64,000 bases of DNA from NCBI RefSeq assembly GCF_000425785.1, contig NZ_AUEC01000029.1:1-64000 (forward strand), given 5' to 3'. This stretch comes from Pseudomonas taiwanensis DSM 21245. GTDB lineage: Bacteria > Pseudomonadota > Gammaproteobacteria > Pseudomonadales > Pseudomonadaceae. Each line of letters opens with the position of its first letter. The stretch's first letter is position 1. The translations under genes were made by a program, and so were the position numbers. This document shows, piece by piece, positions 28,058 to 38,852 of this stretch. The notes beneath the pieces were generated by a model. That model made no database searches. It saw only the letters and a program-made list of their open reading frames with translations, and had not been told where the DNA came from.

Positions 28058-28603
28058 ATGGCTTCATCCACCCCCGCGACTCATTACGCACGCCTGTCCA
28101 TCGCCCTGCATTGGCTGATGCTGGTGTTGCTCGCCGCTGTATACGCCTGCATCGAGTTGCGCGGCCTGTTCCCCAAGGACAGCGCCGAACGCAACTTGAT
28201 GAAAGACCTGCACTTCATGCTTGGCCTGACGGTATTCGTGCTGGTCTGGTTGCGCCTTGCCGTACGGGTGACTCGACCGACACCCCCCATCGTGCCCAAG
28301 CCACCTGCCTGGCAAACCGGCCTCGCGCACCTGATGCACCTGGCGCTGTATCTGTTGATGATCGGTTTGCCGCTGGCCGGGTGGTTGATTCTGAGCGCCG
28401 CCGACAAGCCGGTGCCGTTCTATGGCCTGGAACTGCCACACCTGATCGGTGCCGACCCGGATCAAGCCAAGTTCATCAAGGGCTGGCATGAGCGCGTGGG
28501 CAGCTGGGGCTACTGGCTGATCGGCCTGCACGCACTGGCCGGCCTGTACCACCACTATGTGCAGCGCGACAACACGCTGCTGCGCATGCTGCCCTACAAG
28601 TAA
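28058..28603 (+). CDS. cytochrome b561 family protein
   Basis: A 181-residue inner-membrane di-heme cytochrome b561 of the bacterial CybB type, with four spans. Candidate heme ligands are the histidines in LSIALHWLMLV, MKDLHFMLG and the C-terminal GLHALAGLYHHY. A GAGGA ribosome site precedes MASSTPATHYARL. Such proteins move electrons from the quinone pool and can quench superoxide; the partner here is not apparent. The 3' end overlaps the convergent PLP-enzyme gene by 10 bp. Confidence 0.92.
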   Translation: MASSTPATHYARLSIALHWLMLVLLAAVYACIELRGLFPKDSAERNLMKDLHFMLGLTVFVLVWLRLAVRVTRPTPPIVPKPPAWQTGLAHLMHLALYLLMIGLPLAGWLILSAADKPVPFYGLELPHLIGADPDQAKFIKGWHERVGSWGYWLIGLHALAGLYHHYVQRDNTLLRMLPYK

Positions 28604-29493
28604 CCGCGCCGCCCCTGCAGGCCACCGGTGTGCAGAAAGATCAGGCGGGTGCCGGGCTCGAACAGCCCGGCCTCAGCCTGGTCGCGCAAGGCCAGCAAGG
28701 CCTTGCCGGTGTAGACGGCTTCGAGCGGCACACCACTGTGTCGCTCGCACGCGTCGACGAACGCCAGCAGGTCCTCATCGAACTTGGCAAAACCGCCACG
28801 ACAGGCTTCGTGCAGCTGGTAACCGTCAGCGCCGACCAGTTCCCTGACCGTCTGCGGCACACCATGATCCCACGGCACTGCCAACGCGCCATGAACGGCG
28901 TGCCTACCCGCCTCGGCCAGTACCAGGCCCGCCAGCGTGGTCCCGGTTCCTGCCGCCAACCACCAGGCATCGTACGCTGACCACCCCAGCGCTCCCAGTT
29001 GCGCCTGTGCCTGCTCGACGATCGCTGCACAACCCTCGGCGCCCGCCAACCCGCCACCGCCTTCGGGAATGCAGTGCCATCCCGGGTAGCGAGCCTGCCA
29101 GGGCGCCCAGAAACCGGGCTCGTGGCGCGCACGGTAACCGTCGTATCCAAGCCAGTGCAGCTCCATGCCAAAGCCCTGCAAGTCCCGAACGGTTGGCGTG
29201 TCCTGGGCATGACCGCGCAGCAGCCCCACCGTGGCGAAACCAAAGCGTTTACCGGCAGCGGCCAGGGCGTGGAGGTGATTGGAATGGTTGCCGCCAAGGC
29301 TTATCAGGCCGGGCGCGCCCTTTTCATGTGCGCGTTGCAGGTGGTGGCGCAGCTTGAACCATTTGTTGCCGCTGATCAGCGGGTCGATCAGGTCCAGGCG
29401 CAGGATGGCGGCTTCGATCGCAGCGTTTTGCAGCCATGGCAGATGAAAAGTTTGCAAGAACGCGGAGGGTAGCTCTGAGAGGCACGGGGACAT
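28594..29493 (-). CDS. ACC deaminase/D-cysteine desulfhydrase family PLP enzyme
   Basis: About 299 residues, starting at MSPCLSELPSAFL (29493); the longer frame adds 22 residues without family character. The PLP lysine lies in SGNKWFKLRHHL, followed by SLGGNHSNHLHALA that binds the cofactor and substrate, and a later GTGTTLAGL phosphate loop. Members deaminate 1-aminocyclopropane-1-carboxylate or desulfhydrate D-cysteine; sequence reading alone does not separate them. It is monocistronic and convergent with cytochrome b561. Confidence 0.82.
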   Translation of the reverse strand: MSPCLSELPSAFLQTFHLPWLQNAAIEAAILRLDLIDPLISGNKWFKLRHHLQRAHEKGAPGLISLGGNHSNHLHALAAAGKRFGFATVGLLRGHAQDTPTVRDLQGFGMELHWLGYDGYRARHEPGFWAPWQARYPGWHCIPEGGGGLAGAEGCAAIVEQAQAQLGALGWSAYDAWWLAAGTGTTLAGLVLAEAGRHAVHGALAVPWDHGVPQTVRELVGADGYQLHEACRGGFAKFDEDLLAFVDACERHSGVPLEAVYTGKALLALRDQAEAGLFEPGTRLIFLHTGGLQGRRGYL

Positions 29494-29590
29494 GGCGAGA
29501 GACCTTGGTTGGTGCTGCAGTTTACCAGGCGAAGCAGCAGGGCCTGGGGCATGAGCCACCTTTCCACGAATAGATAACGAATCTTCCTAA

Positions 29591-30064
29591 GCGCCCCAGC
29601 CCCCCCTGCATACAGATAGAGATTCATTTTTTAACGTCGCTCGCCTGTCTCTTGAGGAAGGCGAGCCTCTCATATCCTCAGCGTTCGTTATCGCGCCTCC
29701 CGAAACCCTGGAAGCCGAGGATCTGGCTCAGCGCATCGATGTATTCACCCGATGGCTGGCCAATGTCAGTGAGGGTCACCTCTGCCTGCAACGGTTGCAC
29801 ACTTGCAGCGCCAAGTTATGGGTGGCCGGAAATGCAATGGCGCTGTCAGGGGCATTGGGCGATATCGTTACCCTGCTCACCACCACTCCTCGTGCGCCGC
29901 AATACGGGTAGAGCCTTGCCATAAACCTGCACACAACGATCTGCGGCTCGCTGCCCGACCTCACCGAGCAGGCGCTTTCCTACCTACCCACATTGCTCTC
30001 GCAACAACCGCTTATGCCTAGGTGCGATATGCACAACGTGACCGAAATTGCGACTTTCCCATAA
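29591..30064 (+). pseudogene. remnant of a protein-coding gene, not recognised
   Basis: A frame with protein-like composition runs from just after an in-frame TAA (29588-29590) without any early start codon. It reads through motifs such as LEAEDLAQRIDVFTRWLA and AMALSGALGDIVTLL, is broken by TAG at 29909-29911, and continues in the same frame through INLHTTICGSLPDLTEQALS to TAA at 30062-30064. Lack of a start plus an in-frame stop indicates a decayed 3' fragment. I cannot name the family. It fills the otherwise gene-free 29494-30165 stretch. Confidence 0.45.
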
Positions 30065-30165
30065 AGCGCTCGTTAGCACTGAGCCAGAAACCATGTCCGA
30101 ACCGATGGTGCCAGCCTTCAAGCCTAAAGGTCAGCACCACCGCAACTACTTGGACAGCGAGTGGC

Positions 30166-32226
<2,061 letters not shown>

Positions 32227-32270
32227 TCACGGAAATGCAGGCACCTCGCACGCTGGCGGGGCCTATCGTT

Positions 32271-32320
32271 TATCTGCTGCGACATTAAACAGCCGTTTGA
32301 ATGGGCTCAATGATCGGAAA
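32271..32320 (-). promoter_or_regulatory. fadH promoter with PsrA-like operator
   Basis: On the minus strand TTGAGC and TAATGT hexamers are spaced 17 bp. Inside the spacer and overlapping the -10 is CAAACGGCTGTTTA (32286-32299), which fits the PsrA motif (G/C)AAAC-N2-4-GTTT(G/C) except for the last base. PsrA represses beta-oxidation genes in P. aeruginosa and is released by long-chain fatty acids. The site lies about 85-100 bp before the fadH start. Confidence 0.55.
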
Positions 32321-32447
32321 TTACAACTTACTGATCAAAATGCGCAGCCGCTTCGCCACACGAAGCGTCAGGTCATTCAATGCAGTCCGACGTACCTTCA
32401 GGTTTTCCTTCGACGCGGTTCGAACGAACGCCGACGGTATTCAAGGC

Positions 32448-32792
32448 CTACGGTGACGTCAGGATGACCACGTAGTGACCTTGTGTCGGGGGCTCGCCGC
32501 GCTCATCGACCAGCCTGTAAGCCTGATCGACGGTAGGCCCTCGGTCGACCCGTAACGCCCGAACCGGCACCGCCAGATCGTCCACGCCCTGGATACCGAT
32601 GACGCTGTCACGAGCCAGCGCCGGACAGGCCTCCATTCGCCAGCCGCCAGTGCCGGCGGTGGTCGTGCACGACGGCTCGACGATGCTGCCGGTGAACTGC
32701 AGCATGCCCGAGACAACGACGGCGTCTGCCTGGGCCTGACCAACCAGGCCCAGGCACACTGCAACACTCAATGCGAATCGCTTGCTGCCCAT
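32448..32792 (-). CDS. small type 1 fimbrial-like protein
   Basis: About 114 residues starting at MGSKRFALSVAVCLG (32792; GGGAG ribosome site nine bases upstream, so I reject the GTG at 32801). A signal peptide ends near AQA-DAV. The segment LQFTGSIVEPSCTTT matches the N-terminal strand and first cysteine of chaperone-usher pilins, and a second Cys follows in MEACPAL. The domain is shorter than normal pilins and lacks the usual C-terminal Tyr strand. It is divergent from the chaperone-adhesin pair, so probably part of the fimbrial locus. Confidence 0.65.
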   Translation of the reverse strand: MGSKRFALSVAVCLGLVGQAQADAVVVSGMLQFTGSIVEPSCTTTAGTGGWRMEACPALARDSVIGIQGVDDLAVPVRALRVDRGPTVDQAYRLVDERGEPPTQGHYVVILTSP

Positions 32793-32891
32793 GATTTTCA
32801 CTCTCCCGATAACCCAATGTTGAGCCTATCGGATGAACGTCAGGCAGCCTGGCCGCGGGCGTGAGGTAGTTCACAAAACAAAGAAGCCAAT

Positions 32892-32935
32892 TTAAGAAAC
32901 GTCTCAAAGCCTGCGACCGCTGCGATGCCTAGGAT
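32892..32935 (+). promoter_or_regulatory. Rcs-box-like element and -10, chaperone/adhesin unit
   Basis: TTAAGAAACGTCTCAAAG at 32892-32909 is followed after 20 bp by TAGGAT (32930-32935). The same element and spacing occur before the kinase gene (34722) and the pilin gene (42807). The pattern TAAG-N5-TC-N2-A equals that of enterobacterial RcsAB boxes. There is no good -35, as expected for an activator-dependent promoter. Confidence 0.6.
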
Positions 32936-32980
32936 GGCTGAGACTCTCCCGACCCGCATCACCGGAGCCATTCCCTGACC

Positions 32981-33688
32981 ATGTCGCCGCGCTCGCTTCG
33001 TACCCTCTTGCTCCCAGCCATGGCGGCGATCGTCATGACGGGCCTGGCGTCCAATGCTTGGGCCCAACTCAAGATCGAAGGCACGCGCCTTGTCTACCTG
33101 GGAACGAACAAGGAAGCGAGCCTCAACGTCATCAATCGCAGCGACCTGGACACGGTCATGCAAAGTTGGGTCAGCGCACCCGACGAGCACGACGATGCCC
33201 CCTTCGCCATCGTCCAGCCATTGACGCTGATCCCCCCCAACGGTCAACAGACGCTGCGGATACTGTACGCAGGCAAGGGCCTACCCCAGGACCGGGAATC
33301 ACTGTTCTGGCTGAACATCCTCGAGATCCCGCGCAAGCCCGCGCAAACCGATACCCTGCAGTTCGCCATCCGCCAGCGCCTGAAGCTGTTCTATCGTCCC
33401 GCCGGCCTGCCAGGCTCGTCCAGCGAAGCGGCCACCGGCCTGCAATGGCGCAAGCGCGAGCCTCGTTCGATCGAAGTCAGCAATCCAAGTGCCTTCCATG
33501 TTTCGCTGATCGATCTCCAACTCGATAGCCTCGGGCAGTCATACCCGCTTACGGACTACCTCCTCCTGCGCCCAGGGGAATCGCTCACCCTCGAAGCGCC
33601 TTCGACACTGCCTGCACAGAGTCGTGTGGCATTCAGCGAGCTCACCGATATCGGCCTGCAGAAACGCCACCGCGTCGCGCTGCCGTGA
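32981..33688 (+). CDS. periplasmic fimbrial chaperone
   Basis: A 235-residue PapD-type chaperone: signal peptide ending at NAWA-QL, then two Ig-like domains. Family features are GTRLVYLGTNKEASLNVINRS in the G1-proximal strands, ILYAGKGLPQDRESLFWLNILEIP and RQRLKLFYRPAGLPG. It would hold subunits in the periplasm by donor-strand complementation. It lies 25 bp upstream of the adhesin gene and is likely dedicated to it, since the pilin has its own chaperone at 43570. Confidence 0.92.
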   Translation: MSPRSLRTLLLPAMAAIVMTGLASNAWAQLKIEGTRLVYLGTNKEASLNVINRSDLDTVMQSWVSAPDEHDDAPFAIVQPLTLIPPNGQQTLRILYAGKGLPQDRESLFWLNILEIPRKPAQTDTLQFAIRQRLKLFYRPAGLPGSSSEAATGLQWRKREPRSIEVSNPSAFHVSLIDLQLDSLGQSYPLTDYLLLRPGESLTLEAPSTLPAQSRVAFSELTDIGLQKRHRVALP

Positions 33689-33713
33689 ACACACCGTTAC
33701 AGGATAGCCCCCC

Positions 33714-34703
33714 ATGATCCCAATTCGAAAAGCCCTGCTGGGCCTGCTCTTCGTTGCAGCCAGCTGCCCGGCCACCAGCTATGCGCTGTCATGCAAGCTG
33801 GACCCCTCCAAGGCGTCGGTGTTCAAGGAGGCCCTGGGTACCGCGCTGGCGGTGCCGGCCGACGCGGCGGACGGCACGATCATCTGGGAATCTGCGCCAC
33901 ATTCAGTGCCGGTCATCTGCGCCGATGACTACGAAACAGGCGTACGGGAAGACGTCTATTTCTGGGTCAACCCTGCGAAAATCAGCATCGGCAAGGGCAT
34001 ACGGGTCGGGATTCGCTACGGATCCAAGACCATCACCCAGAGTTCGGGCGCGGTCAGCACCGGTTTCAACTCGTTCCACGGTTGCAACTGGGCGAACTGC
34101 ACGGGCTGGGACAAGGCCCGCTTCACCCTGACCTTCACCGTGTTCATCGAAAAATACGGTGAAACGCCGACCGATGGACAAGCCAGCGTCCTGAGTGAAT
34201 ATCGGGTGTTCCAGCTGGACGGCAAGGGCGGACTCAACCCCAAGCCTGACAGCAACCTCAACTATGTCGTCACCGGTATGAACAACGTGCGCTTCGTACC
34301 CTGTTCGCCCGAGCTGACCATCTTACCTTCGGTGGTCAATTTCCGCCGCGCCCTCGCCAGCTCGGCACAAATCGGCCAGGTCGCCAGCTCGGCCAATTTC
34401 AGCCTCGACCTGGTCAGAACCTGCAACACGCCGTACGCCGTCAGTGCTCGCTTCAGCCCGGTTGCCGGCAGCGCCAGTGTCATCGACAAACTGCTGGTGC
34501 CCGGCAATAACAGCTCTGTCGGCATCGCCCTGACCCAGCAGGACAACAACCAACCGGTGCCCTTCGATACCTGGTTCAAGCTGGCGGACCTCACTACACC
34601 GGGCTTGATCCGCAACGAGTTCCGTGCCGACCTGATTTGGCGCTCGGCCCCTGTCCCCGGTACGTTCGAGGCCATGGCGCTGGTGGACCTTTTCTACAAG
34701 TAA
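33714..34703 (+). CDS. two-domain fimbrial tip adhesin
   Basis: A 329-residue exported protein: signal peptide ending near SYA-LSC, an N-terminal domain of about 180 residues with Cys pairs (ICADDYE, GCNWANCTGW) suited to receptor binding, and a C-terminal pilin domain from about PCSPELTILPSVVNF with the paired Cys in LVRTCNTPY and a C-terminal aromatic strand (ALVDLFYK). This layout fits CupA4/FimH-like tip subunits. No close family name is certain. It is co-transcribed with the chaperone and must use the usher at 44409. Confidence 0.78.
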   Translation: MIPIRKALLGLLFVAASCPATSYALSCKLDPSKASVFKEALGTALAVPADAADGTIIWESAPHSVPVICADDYETGVREDVYFWVNPAKISIGKGIRVGIRYGSKTITQSSGAVSTGFNSFHGCNWANCTGWDKARFTLTFTVFIEKYGETPTDGQASVLSEYRVFQLDGKGGLNPKPDSNLNYVVTGMNNVRFVPCSPELTILPSVVNFRRALASSAQIGQVASSANFSLDLVRTCNTPYAVSARFSPVAGSASVIDKLLVPGNNSSVGIALTQQDNNQPVPFDTWFKLADLTTPGLIRNEFRADLIWRSAPVPGTFEAMALVDLFYK

Positions 34704-34721
34704 CACCGCGACCAGGCCCGT

Positions 34722-34765
34722 TTAAGGATCGTCTGATGTCTAGTTGCCAGCGGCGGGCCTAAATT
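34722..34765 (+). promoter_or_regulatory. Rcs-box-like element and -10, kinase operon
   Basis: TTAAGGATCGTCTGATGT (34722-34739) matches the pilin element at 16 of 18 positions. TAAATT (34760-34765) follows after 20 bp. A start of transcription seven bases later falls on the A of the kinase ATG at 34772, so the message may be leaderless; no convincing Shine-Dalgarno is seen. Confidence 0.6.
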
Positions 34766-34771
34766 TGCCGG

Positions 34772-37588
34772 ATGCGACTCAAAGCCTATCTGCAACAGAT
34801 CAACCCTCTACTCTCCGACCCCGAAGCAGCACGCCGGCTGCTTCGGCTGCTGGCGTTCGTACTCTCGGCCGGCATTCTCGGCGCGGCCTACAATTTCCTG
34901 TCCTTCACGTTCAACACCGACATTGCCCGGCGCCACGGCGCCATGAGCAGTGCGATCGCCGAGGCGCATACCTTTTTCACCAACCGTGAGGCACTGCTCG
35001 AAAGCCTGAGCCTCGCAACCGTGCGCCAGGCCGTTCCTGGCGTCCAAGCGGTGCCCCTGGCACCGGGCGAAGAGGTCCACCTGCAACTGGGCAACCAGCC
35101 GGGCAAGCGCTGGAGCCTGTGGCTGACACGACGCATGTGCGCCTATCTCAGGGCGCGCCATGTCAACCTGCTGTATGTCGGCGCAGATGCCCAAGCCCCC
35201 ATGCGCTGGCTGTACAACGTCGACTCGCAGGCGCCGGAGCCTTCACGCGCCCTGCTCGACCGACTCCGCGATGCAGGGCAACGGGTGAAGGCACCACGGG
35301 AACTGTGGCTGGCCGACCAGGGCGCGCAAAGCTCGCGCCTTTTCATCTTCCTGCGCCTGGACGAACGCGACGCGGACTCCGGCTGGCTGGGCCTGGAAAT
35401 CGACAGCCAGGCGGTGGCGCCATCGCTCAAGGATGCCAGCGCGGGGGAATTCATGATGTTCAACGCCGACGGGATGCTGGTGTTCACCAACAGTCAGGGC
35501 CCGGCATTGAACCGCTCGCTACCTAAGCCCGTGGGTCAGGACTTCTTCGGCTTTGTCGGCCAGGGGCTACTGCCGGAGTACCTGGTCATCAGCAAGCCGC
35601 TGATGTCCTCGGACTGGCAACTGGTATACGCGATCGGCCTGTCCGCGATCCTCGCCGGCGTGTGGCAGCAACTGCTCGGTGCCCTGCTGTTCTGCGTGCT
35701 CAGCATCACCTTGATAAGAGTCCTGATCCAGCGTTTCGACCAGCGCTTCTTCACCCCAACGGTCGAACGTATCCGCGAACTGGTCGAAAGCGAAATGTTC
35801 AGCCGTGATGTCATCGAAACAGCACCTGTGGCCCTGTGCGTGCTGCGACGCAGCGATGGACAGGTCGTGCTGGAAAATCACCTGGCCCAGCAGTGGTTGG
35901 GCCAAGGCCAGGCACGGGACGCGCGCAGCGCGCAATGGATAGAGAAAGTCTTCGAACCAGACGAAGGCCAGTACAGCGACTATTTCGAGAGCGCCGAAGG
36001 GCGTCACCTGTACCTGAGTTGTTCGCCAACCCGCTACAAGGGCGAGCAGGTTCTGTTGTGCGCATTCAGCGACATCAGCGCGCGCAAGCAGATCGAGGCC
36101 GCGCTGGAGGATGCCCGGCGCGCTGCCGACACGGCCAACGAAGCGAAAACCCAGTTCCTGGCGACCATGAGCCATGAGATCCGCACGCCGCTCTTCGGTG
36201 TGCTGGGCACCCTGGAGCTGCTGTCGCGTACTGCGCTGGACGCCCAGCAGCGCGACTACCTGCAAGCCATCGAAGGCTCCTCCTCGACCTTGCTGCAGTT
36301 GATCTGCGACGTCCTCGACGTGTCCAAGATCGAGGCAGGTCAACTGGCCCTCGAACTCAGCGAGTTCAGTGCGTTGGAGCTGGTCCGCGAGGTAATCCAG
36401 GGCTACAGCGCGGCGGCCAGGAGCAAGGGGCTGCTGCTCTACAGTTGTCTGGACCCGCGCCTGCCGGAACACCTGATCGGTGACGTCAACCGGATCCGCC
36501 AGATCCTCAACAACCTGCTGAGCAATGCGGTCAAGTTCACCGATTGCGGCCGCGTGGTGTTGCGGGTCCGGCTGCTCAACCGCGATGGCGAGCGCTCCTG
36601 CCTGTTGTGGCAAGTCTCGGACACGGGCAAGGGCATCGCCGAACAGGACCAGCCGTTCATCTTCGACCCTTTCTACCAGACCGAGGGCCATACCCAGGTC
36701 ATACCCGGCACAGGCCTTGGGCTGCCGATCTGCCAGCGGCTGACCCAATTGATGAATGGCCAACTGCGCCTGGTAAGCGAGTTGGGCCTTGGCAGCAGCT
36801 TCAGCCTGACCCTGCCTTTGGAAGTGGCGTCCGGCCGCAGCAATGCCCCGTTCAATCTTCTGGCAGAGCGCATTCACGTGGTATCGCCGGCGCGCGAACT
36901 GGCAGAAGCCATCGCTGGCTGGTTATGTCGCTGGGGGGCTCGTGCCCAGGTCGGTGCGCCGGGCTGCGCTCTGGCCGGCGAACTGCTGGTCGAACTGCAT
37001 CCAGGCAGCGTCGAGCGCTGCCTGGTCGGAGAATGGCCTGGCCCGCGGATCCTGGCCAGCGCCCAGGGATGCTGGGAAGCCCGCCACGAAGCCGGTCACT
37101 GGCAGGTCAACCTCAACGACCTGGGCGCCCTGCACCATGCCGTCGCCCAGGCCCAGGGCCTGCGCAGTGCCAGGCACGAAGCCGTACCCGACGTTCGCGC
37201 GCCGGAGCCGCTTGGGCTGCACGTGCTGGTTGCCGAGGACAATCTCATCAACCAGTTGATCCTTCGCGACCAGCTCGAGGAGCTCGGCTGCAGCGTGAGC
37301 TTGGCCAGCGATGGCGAGCAGGCCCTGCAAAGTTGGAAACGCGAGCACTTCGACCTGGTGCTGACCGACGTCAACATGCCCGGTATCAACGGCTACGAAC
37401 TGGCCCGAGCCCTGCGCGGTCTGGGCTGCGCCCAGCCCATCATCGGCGCCACCGCCAACGCACTGCGTGGCGAGGAAGAACTGTGCCTGGCCGCTGGCAT
37501 GGACCGCTGCCTGATCAAGCCTTTCAACCTGCAAGTGTTGTTCAACTGCCTGGCCCCGTATCGAGGTAGCCGCCATGAAGTCCTTTAA
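34772..37588 (+). CDS. hybrid sensor histidine kinase, PvrS/RocS1-like
   Basis: A 938-residue inner-membrane kinase: first span about residues 23-45, a periplasmic sensor of about 230 residues, second span about 288-315, a PAS-like linker, HisKA with phospho-accepting H468 (MSHEIRTPLFG), HATPase_c with N-box QILNNLLSNAVKF and G-boxes DTGKGIA and GTGLGLPIC, then a receiver domain with D866 (LTDVNMPG). There is no C-terminal Hpt, unlike the second kinase of the cluster. The next gene overlaps its end. Layout resembles PvrS of P. aeruginosa PA14. Confidence 0.9.
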   Translation: MRLKAYLQQINPLLSDPEAARRLLRLLAFVLSAGILGAAYNFLSFTFNTDIARRHGAMSSAIAEAHTFFTNREALLESLSLATVRQAVPGVQAVPLAPGEEVHLQLGNQPGKRWSLWLTRRMCAYLRARHVNLLYVGADAQAPMRWLYNVDSQAPEPSRALLDRLRDAGQRVKAPRELWLADQGAQSSRLFIFLRLDERDADSGWLGLEIDSQAVAPSLKDASAGEFMMFNADGMLVFTNSQGPALNRSLPKPVGQDFFGFVGQGLLPEYLVISKPLMSSDWQLVYAIGLSAILAGVWQQLLGALLFCVLSITLIRVLIQRFDQRFFTPTVERIRELVESEMFSRDVIETAPVALCVLRRSDGQVVLENHLAQQWLGQGQARDARSAQWIEKVFEPDEGQYSDYFESAEGRHLYLSCSPTRYKGEQVLLCAFSDISARKQIEAALEDARRAADTANEAKTQFLATMSHEIRTPLFGVLGTLELLSRTALDAQQRDYLQAIEGSSSTLLQLICDVLDVSKIEAGQLALELSEFSALELVREVIQGYSAAARSKGLLLYSCLDPRLPEHLIGDVNRIRQILNNLLSNAVKFTDCGRVVLRVRLLNRDGERSCLLWQVSDTGKGIAEQDQPFIFDPFYQTEGHTQVIPGTGLGLPICQRLTQLMNGQLRLVSELGLGSSFSLTLPLEVASGRSNAPFNLLAERIHVVSPARELAEAIAGWLCRWGARAQVGAPGCALAGELLVELHPGSVERCLVGEWPGPRILASAQGCWEARHEAGHWQVNLNDLGALHHAVAQAQGLRSARHEAVPDVRAPEPLGLHVLVAEDNLINQLILRDQLEELGCSVSLASDGEQALQSWKREHFDLVLTDVNMPGINGYELARALRGLGCAQPIIGATANALRGEEELCLAAGMDRCLIKPFNLQVLFNCLAPYRGSRHEVL

Positions 37589-38768
37589 CATCCTGATCGT
37601 CGAAGACCACCCTTTCCAGCACATGTACCTGCAACACCTGTTCAGCGAGCTTGGCACCTTCAACCTGGAGGCAGCCCGGGATGGCCAGGAAGCGCTGGAG
37701 CGCCTGCGACTGCGCGACTTCGACCTGGTCCTGACTGACCTGCTGATGCCTGGCATGGATGGCGTGCAGTTTATCCAGCACCTGGCTGGCCTTCGCCACA
37801 AACCCGGTCTGGCGATCATGAGCGCGGCCTCGCGGCGCATGCTCATGGCTGCAAGCCTGGTGGCCAAGAACCTTGGCGTGGACGTGCTTGGGCTGATTTC
37901 CAAGCCAGTCGAGCCGGCTGCGCTGCGCAGCCTGATCGACCAGTTGCAACTGCACCACCAGGCTCCGGCCCAGGCGGCCCCGACAGCCCTCGAGTTCGAT
38001 CGCCAGACACTGATAGATGCCTTGAACAACCGAGCCTTCCAGGCCTGGTTCCAGCCCAAGAAGTCTTTGCACAATGGCCGCATCGTCGCAGCCGAAGCGC
38101 TGGTGCGCTGGATGCATCCGGACCAAGGAGTCTTGTTGCCAAGCACCTTCCTACCGACGATCAAGGCCTTCGGCCTCGAGGAAAGGCTGCTGTGGGTGAT
38201 GCTCAAGCAAGCCATGGATGCCCAGGCACGGTGGCGTGACCGAGGCTATGACATCCCCGTCTCGATCAACCTGCCGACCCACCTGCTCAACAGCCATGAC
38301 CTGGCCGACCGCTTGCTGGAGTTCGTCCTGCACCACCAAGGCGTGCCCGGCAAGCTGTGCTTCGAGCTGATGGAATGTTCAGTTCCCGAAGAGCTGAGCA
38401 ATTTCTATGCAGGCGCCTGCCGCTTGCGCATGAAGGGGTTCGGCCTGTCCCAGGACGACTTCGGCAAAGGCTACAGCTCGTACCTGAGCCTGGTCTCGAC
38501 GCCGTTCACCGAGCTCAAGATCGACCGCGCCCTGGTGCAGCGCTGCGATGAAAGCGAGAGCCTGGCTTCGGCCCTGGCCAGCATCGTCGCCCTGGGGCGC
38601 AAGCTTGGGCTGACCGTGGTGGCAGAGGGTGTCGAAACGCCCCAGGAGCTCGAGATGCTACGCAAGGTAGACTGCAACCAGGTTCAGGGTTTCCTGATCT
38701 CCCATGCCGTCTCGGCTGAACAGTTCCAGCGCCTGCTGCACAGCGACGGTCCGCCGTCAGCCTACTGA
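37575..38768 (+). CDS. receiver-EAL c-di-GMP phosphodiesterase, PvrR/RocR-like
   Basis: A 397-residue response regulator: receiver domain with D55 (LTDLLMPGMDG) and an EAL domain (E174-A-L in AAEALVRW). Expected catalytic residues appear: N in INLPTHLL, E in FELMEC, DD in DDFGKGYSS, K in LKIDRAL, E in VVAEGVET and Q in VQGFL, so activity is expected. No GGDEF domain. The product should lower c-di-GMP and oppose fimbria-based attachment, as PvrR does. Its start overlaps the kinase gene by 14 bp. Confidence 0.93.
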   Translation: MKSFNILIVEDHPFQHMYLQHLFSELGTFNLEAARDGQEALERLRLRDFDLVLTDLLMPGMDGVQFIQHLAGLRHKPGLAIMSAASRRMLMAASLVAKNLGVDVLGLISKPVEPAALRSLIDQLQLHHQAPAQAAPTALEFDRQTLIDALNNRAFQAWFQPKKSLHNGRIVAAEALVRWMHPDQGVLLPSTFLPTIKAFGLEERLLWVMLKQAMDAQARWRDRGYDIPVSINLPTHLLNSHDLADRLLEFVLHHQGVPGKLCFELMECSVPEELSNFYAGACRLRMKGFGLSQDDFGKGYSSYLSLVSTPFTELKIDRALVQRCDESESLASALASIVALGRKLGLTVVAEGVETPQELEMLRKVDCNQVQGFLISHAVSAEQFQRLLHSDGPPSAY

Positions 38769-38793
38769 ACTGTTGTAACTCACGGCGCCGGCC

Positions 38794-38830
38794 GGGCATC
38801 AGAGGTAATATCCCTAGGGTACCGATGCCC
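38794..38830 (+). repeat. nested hairpin between EAL gene and second kinase
   Basis: Arms GGGCATC (38794-38800) and GATGCCC (38824-38830) pair perfectly and enclose GGTA/TACC and a CCCTAGGG palindrome. No T run follows, so it is not a terminator. It sits 23 bp before the second kinase start in an 84-bp gap and may tune translation or transcript stability. Confidence 0.6.
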
Positions 38831-38852
38831 CCAAGGTCTTCCGGATTCTTTC

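Noticed and set aside
38769-38852. Hairpin before the second kinase as a c-di-GMP riboswitch
   Set aside because: The gap is too short for a GEMM aptamer and lacks its conserved core; only a simple nested stem is present.
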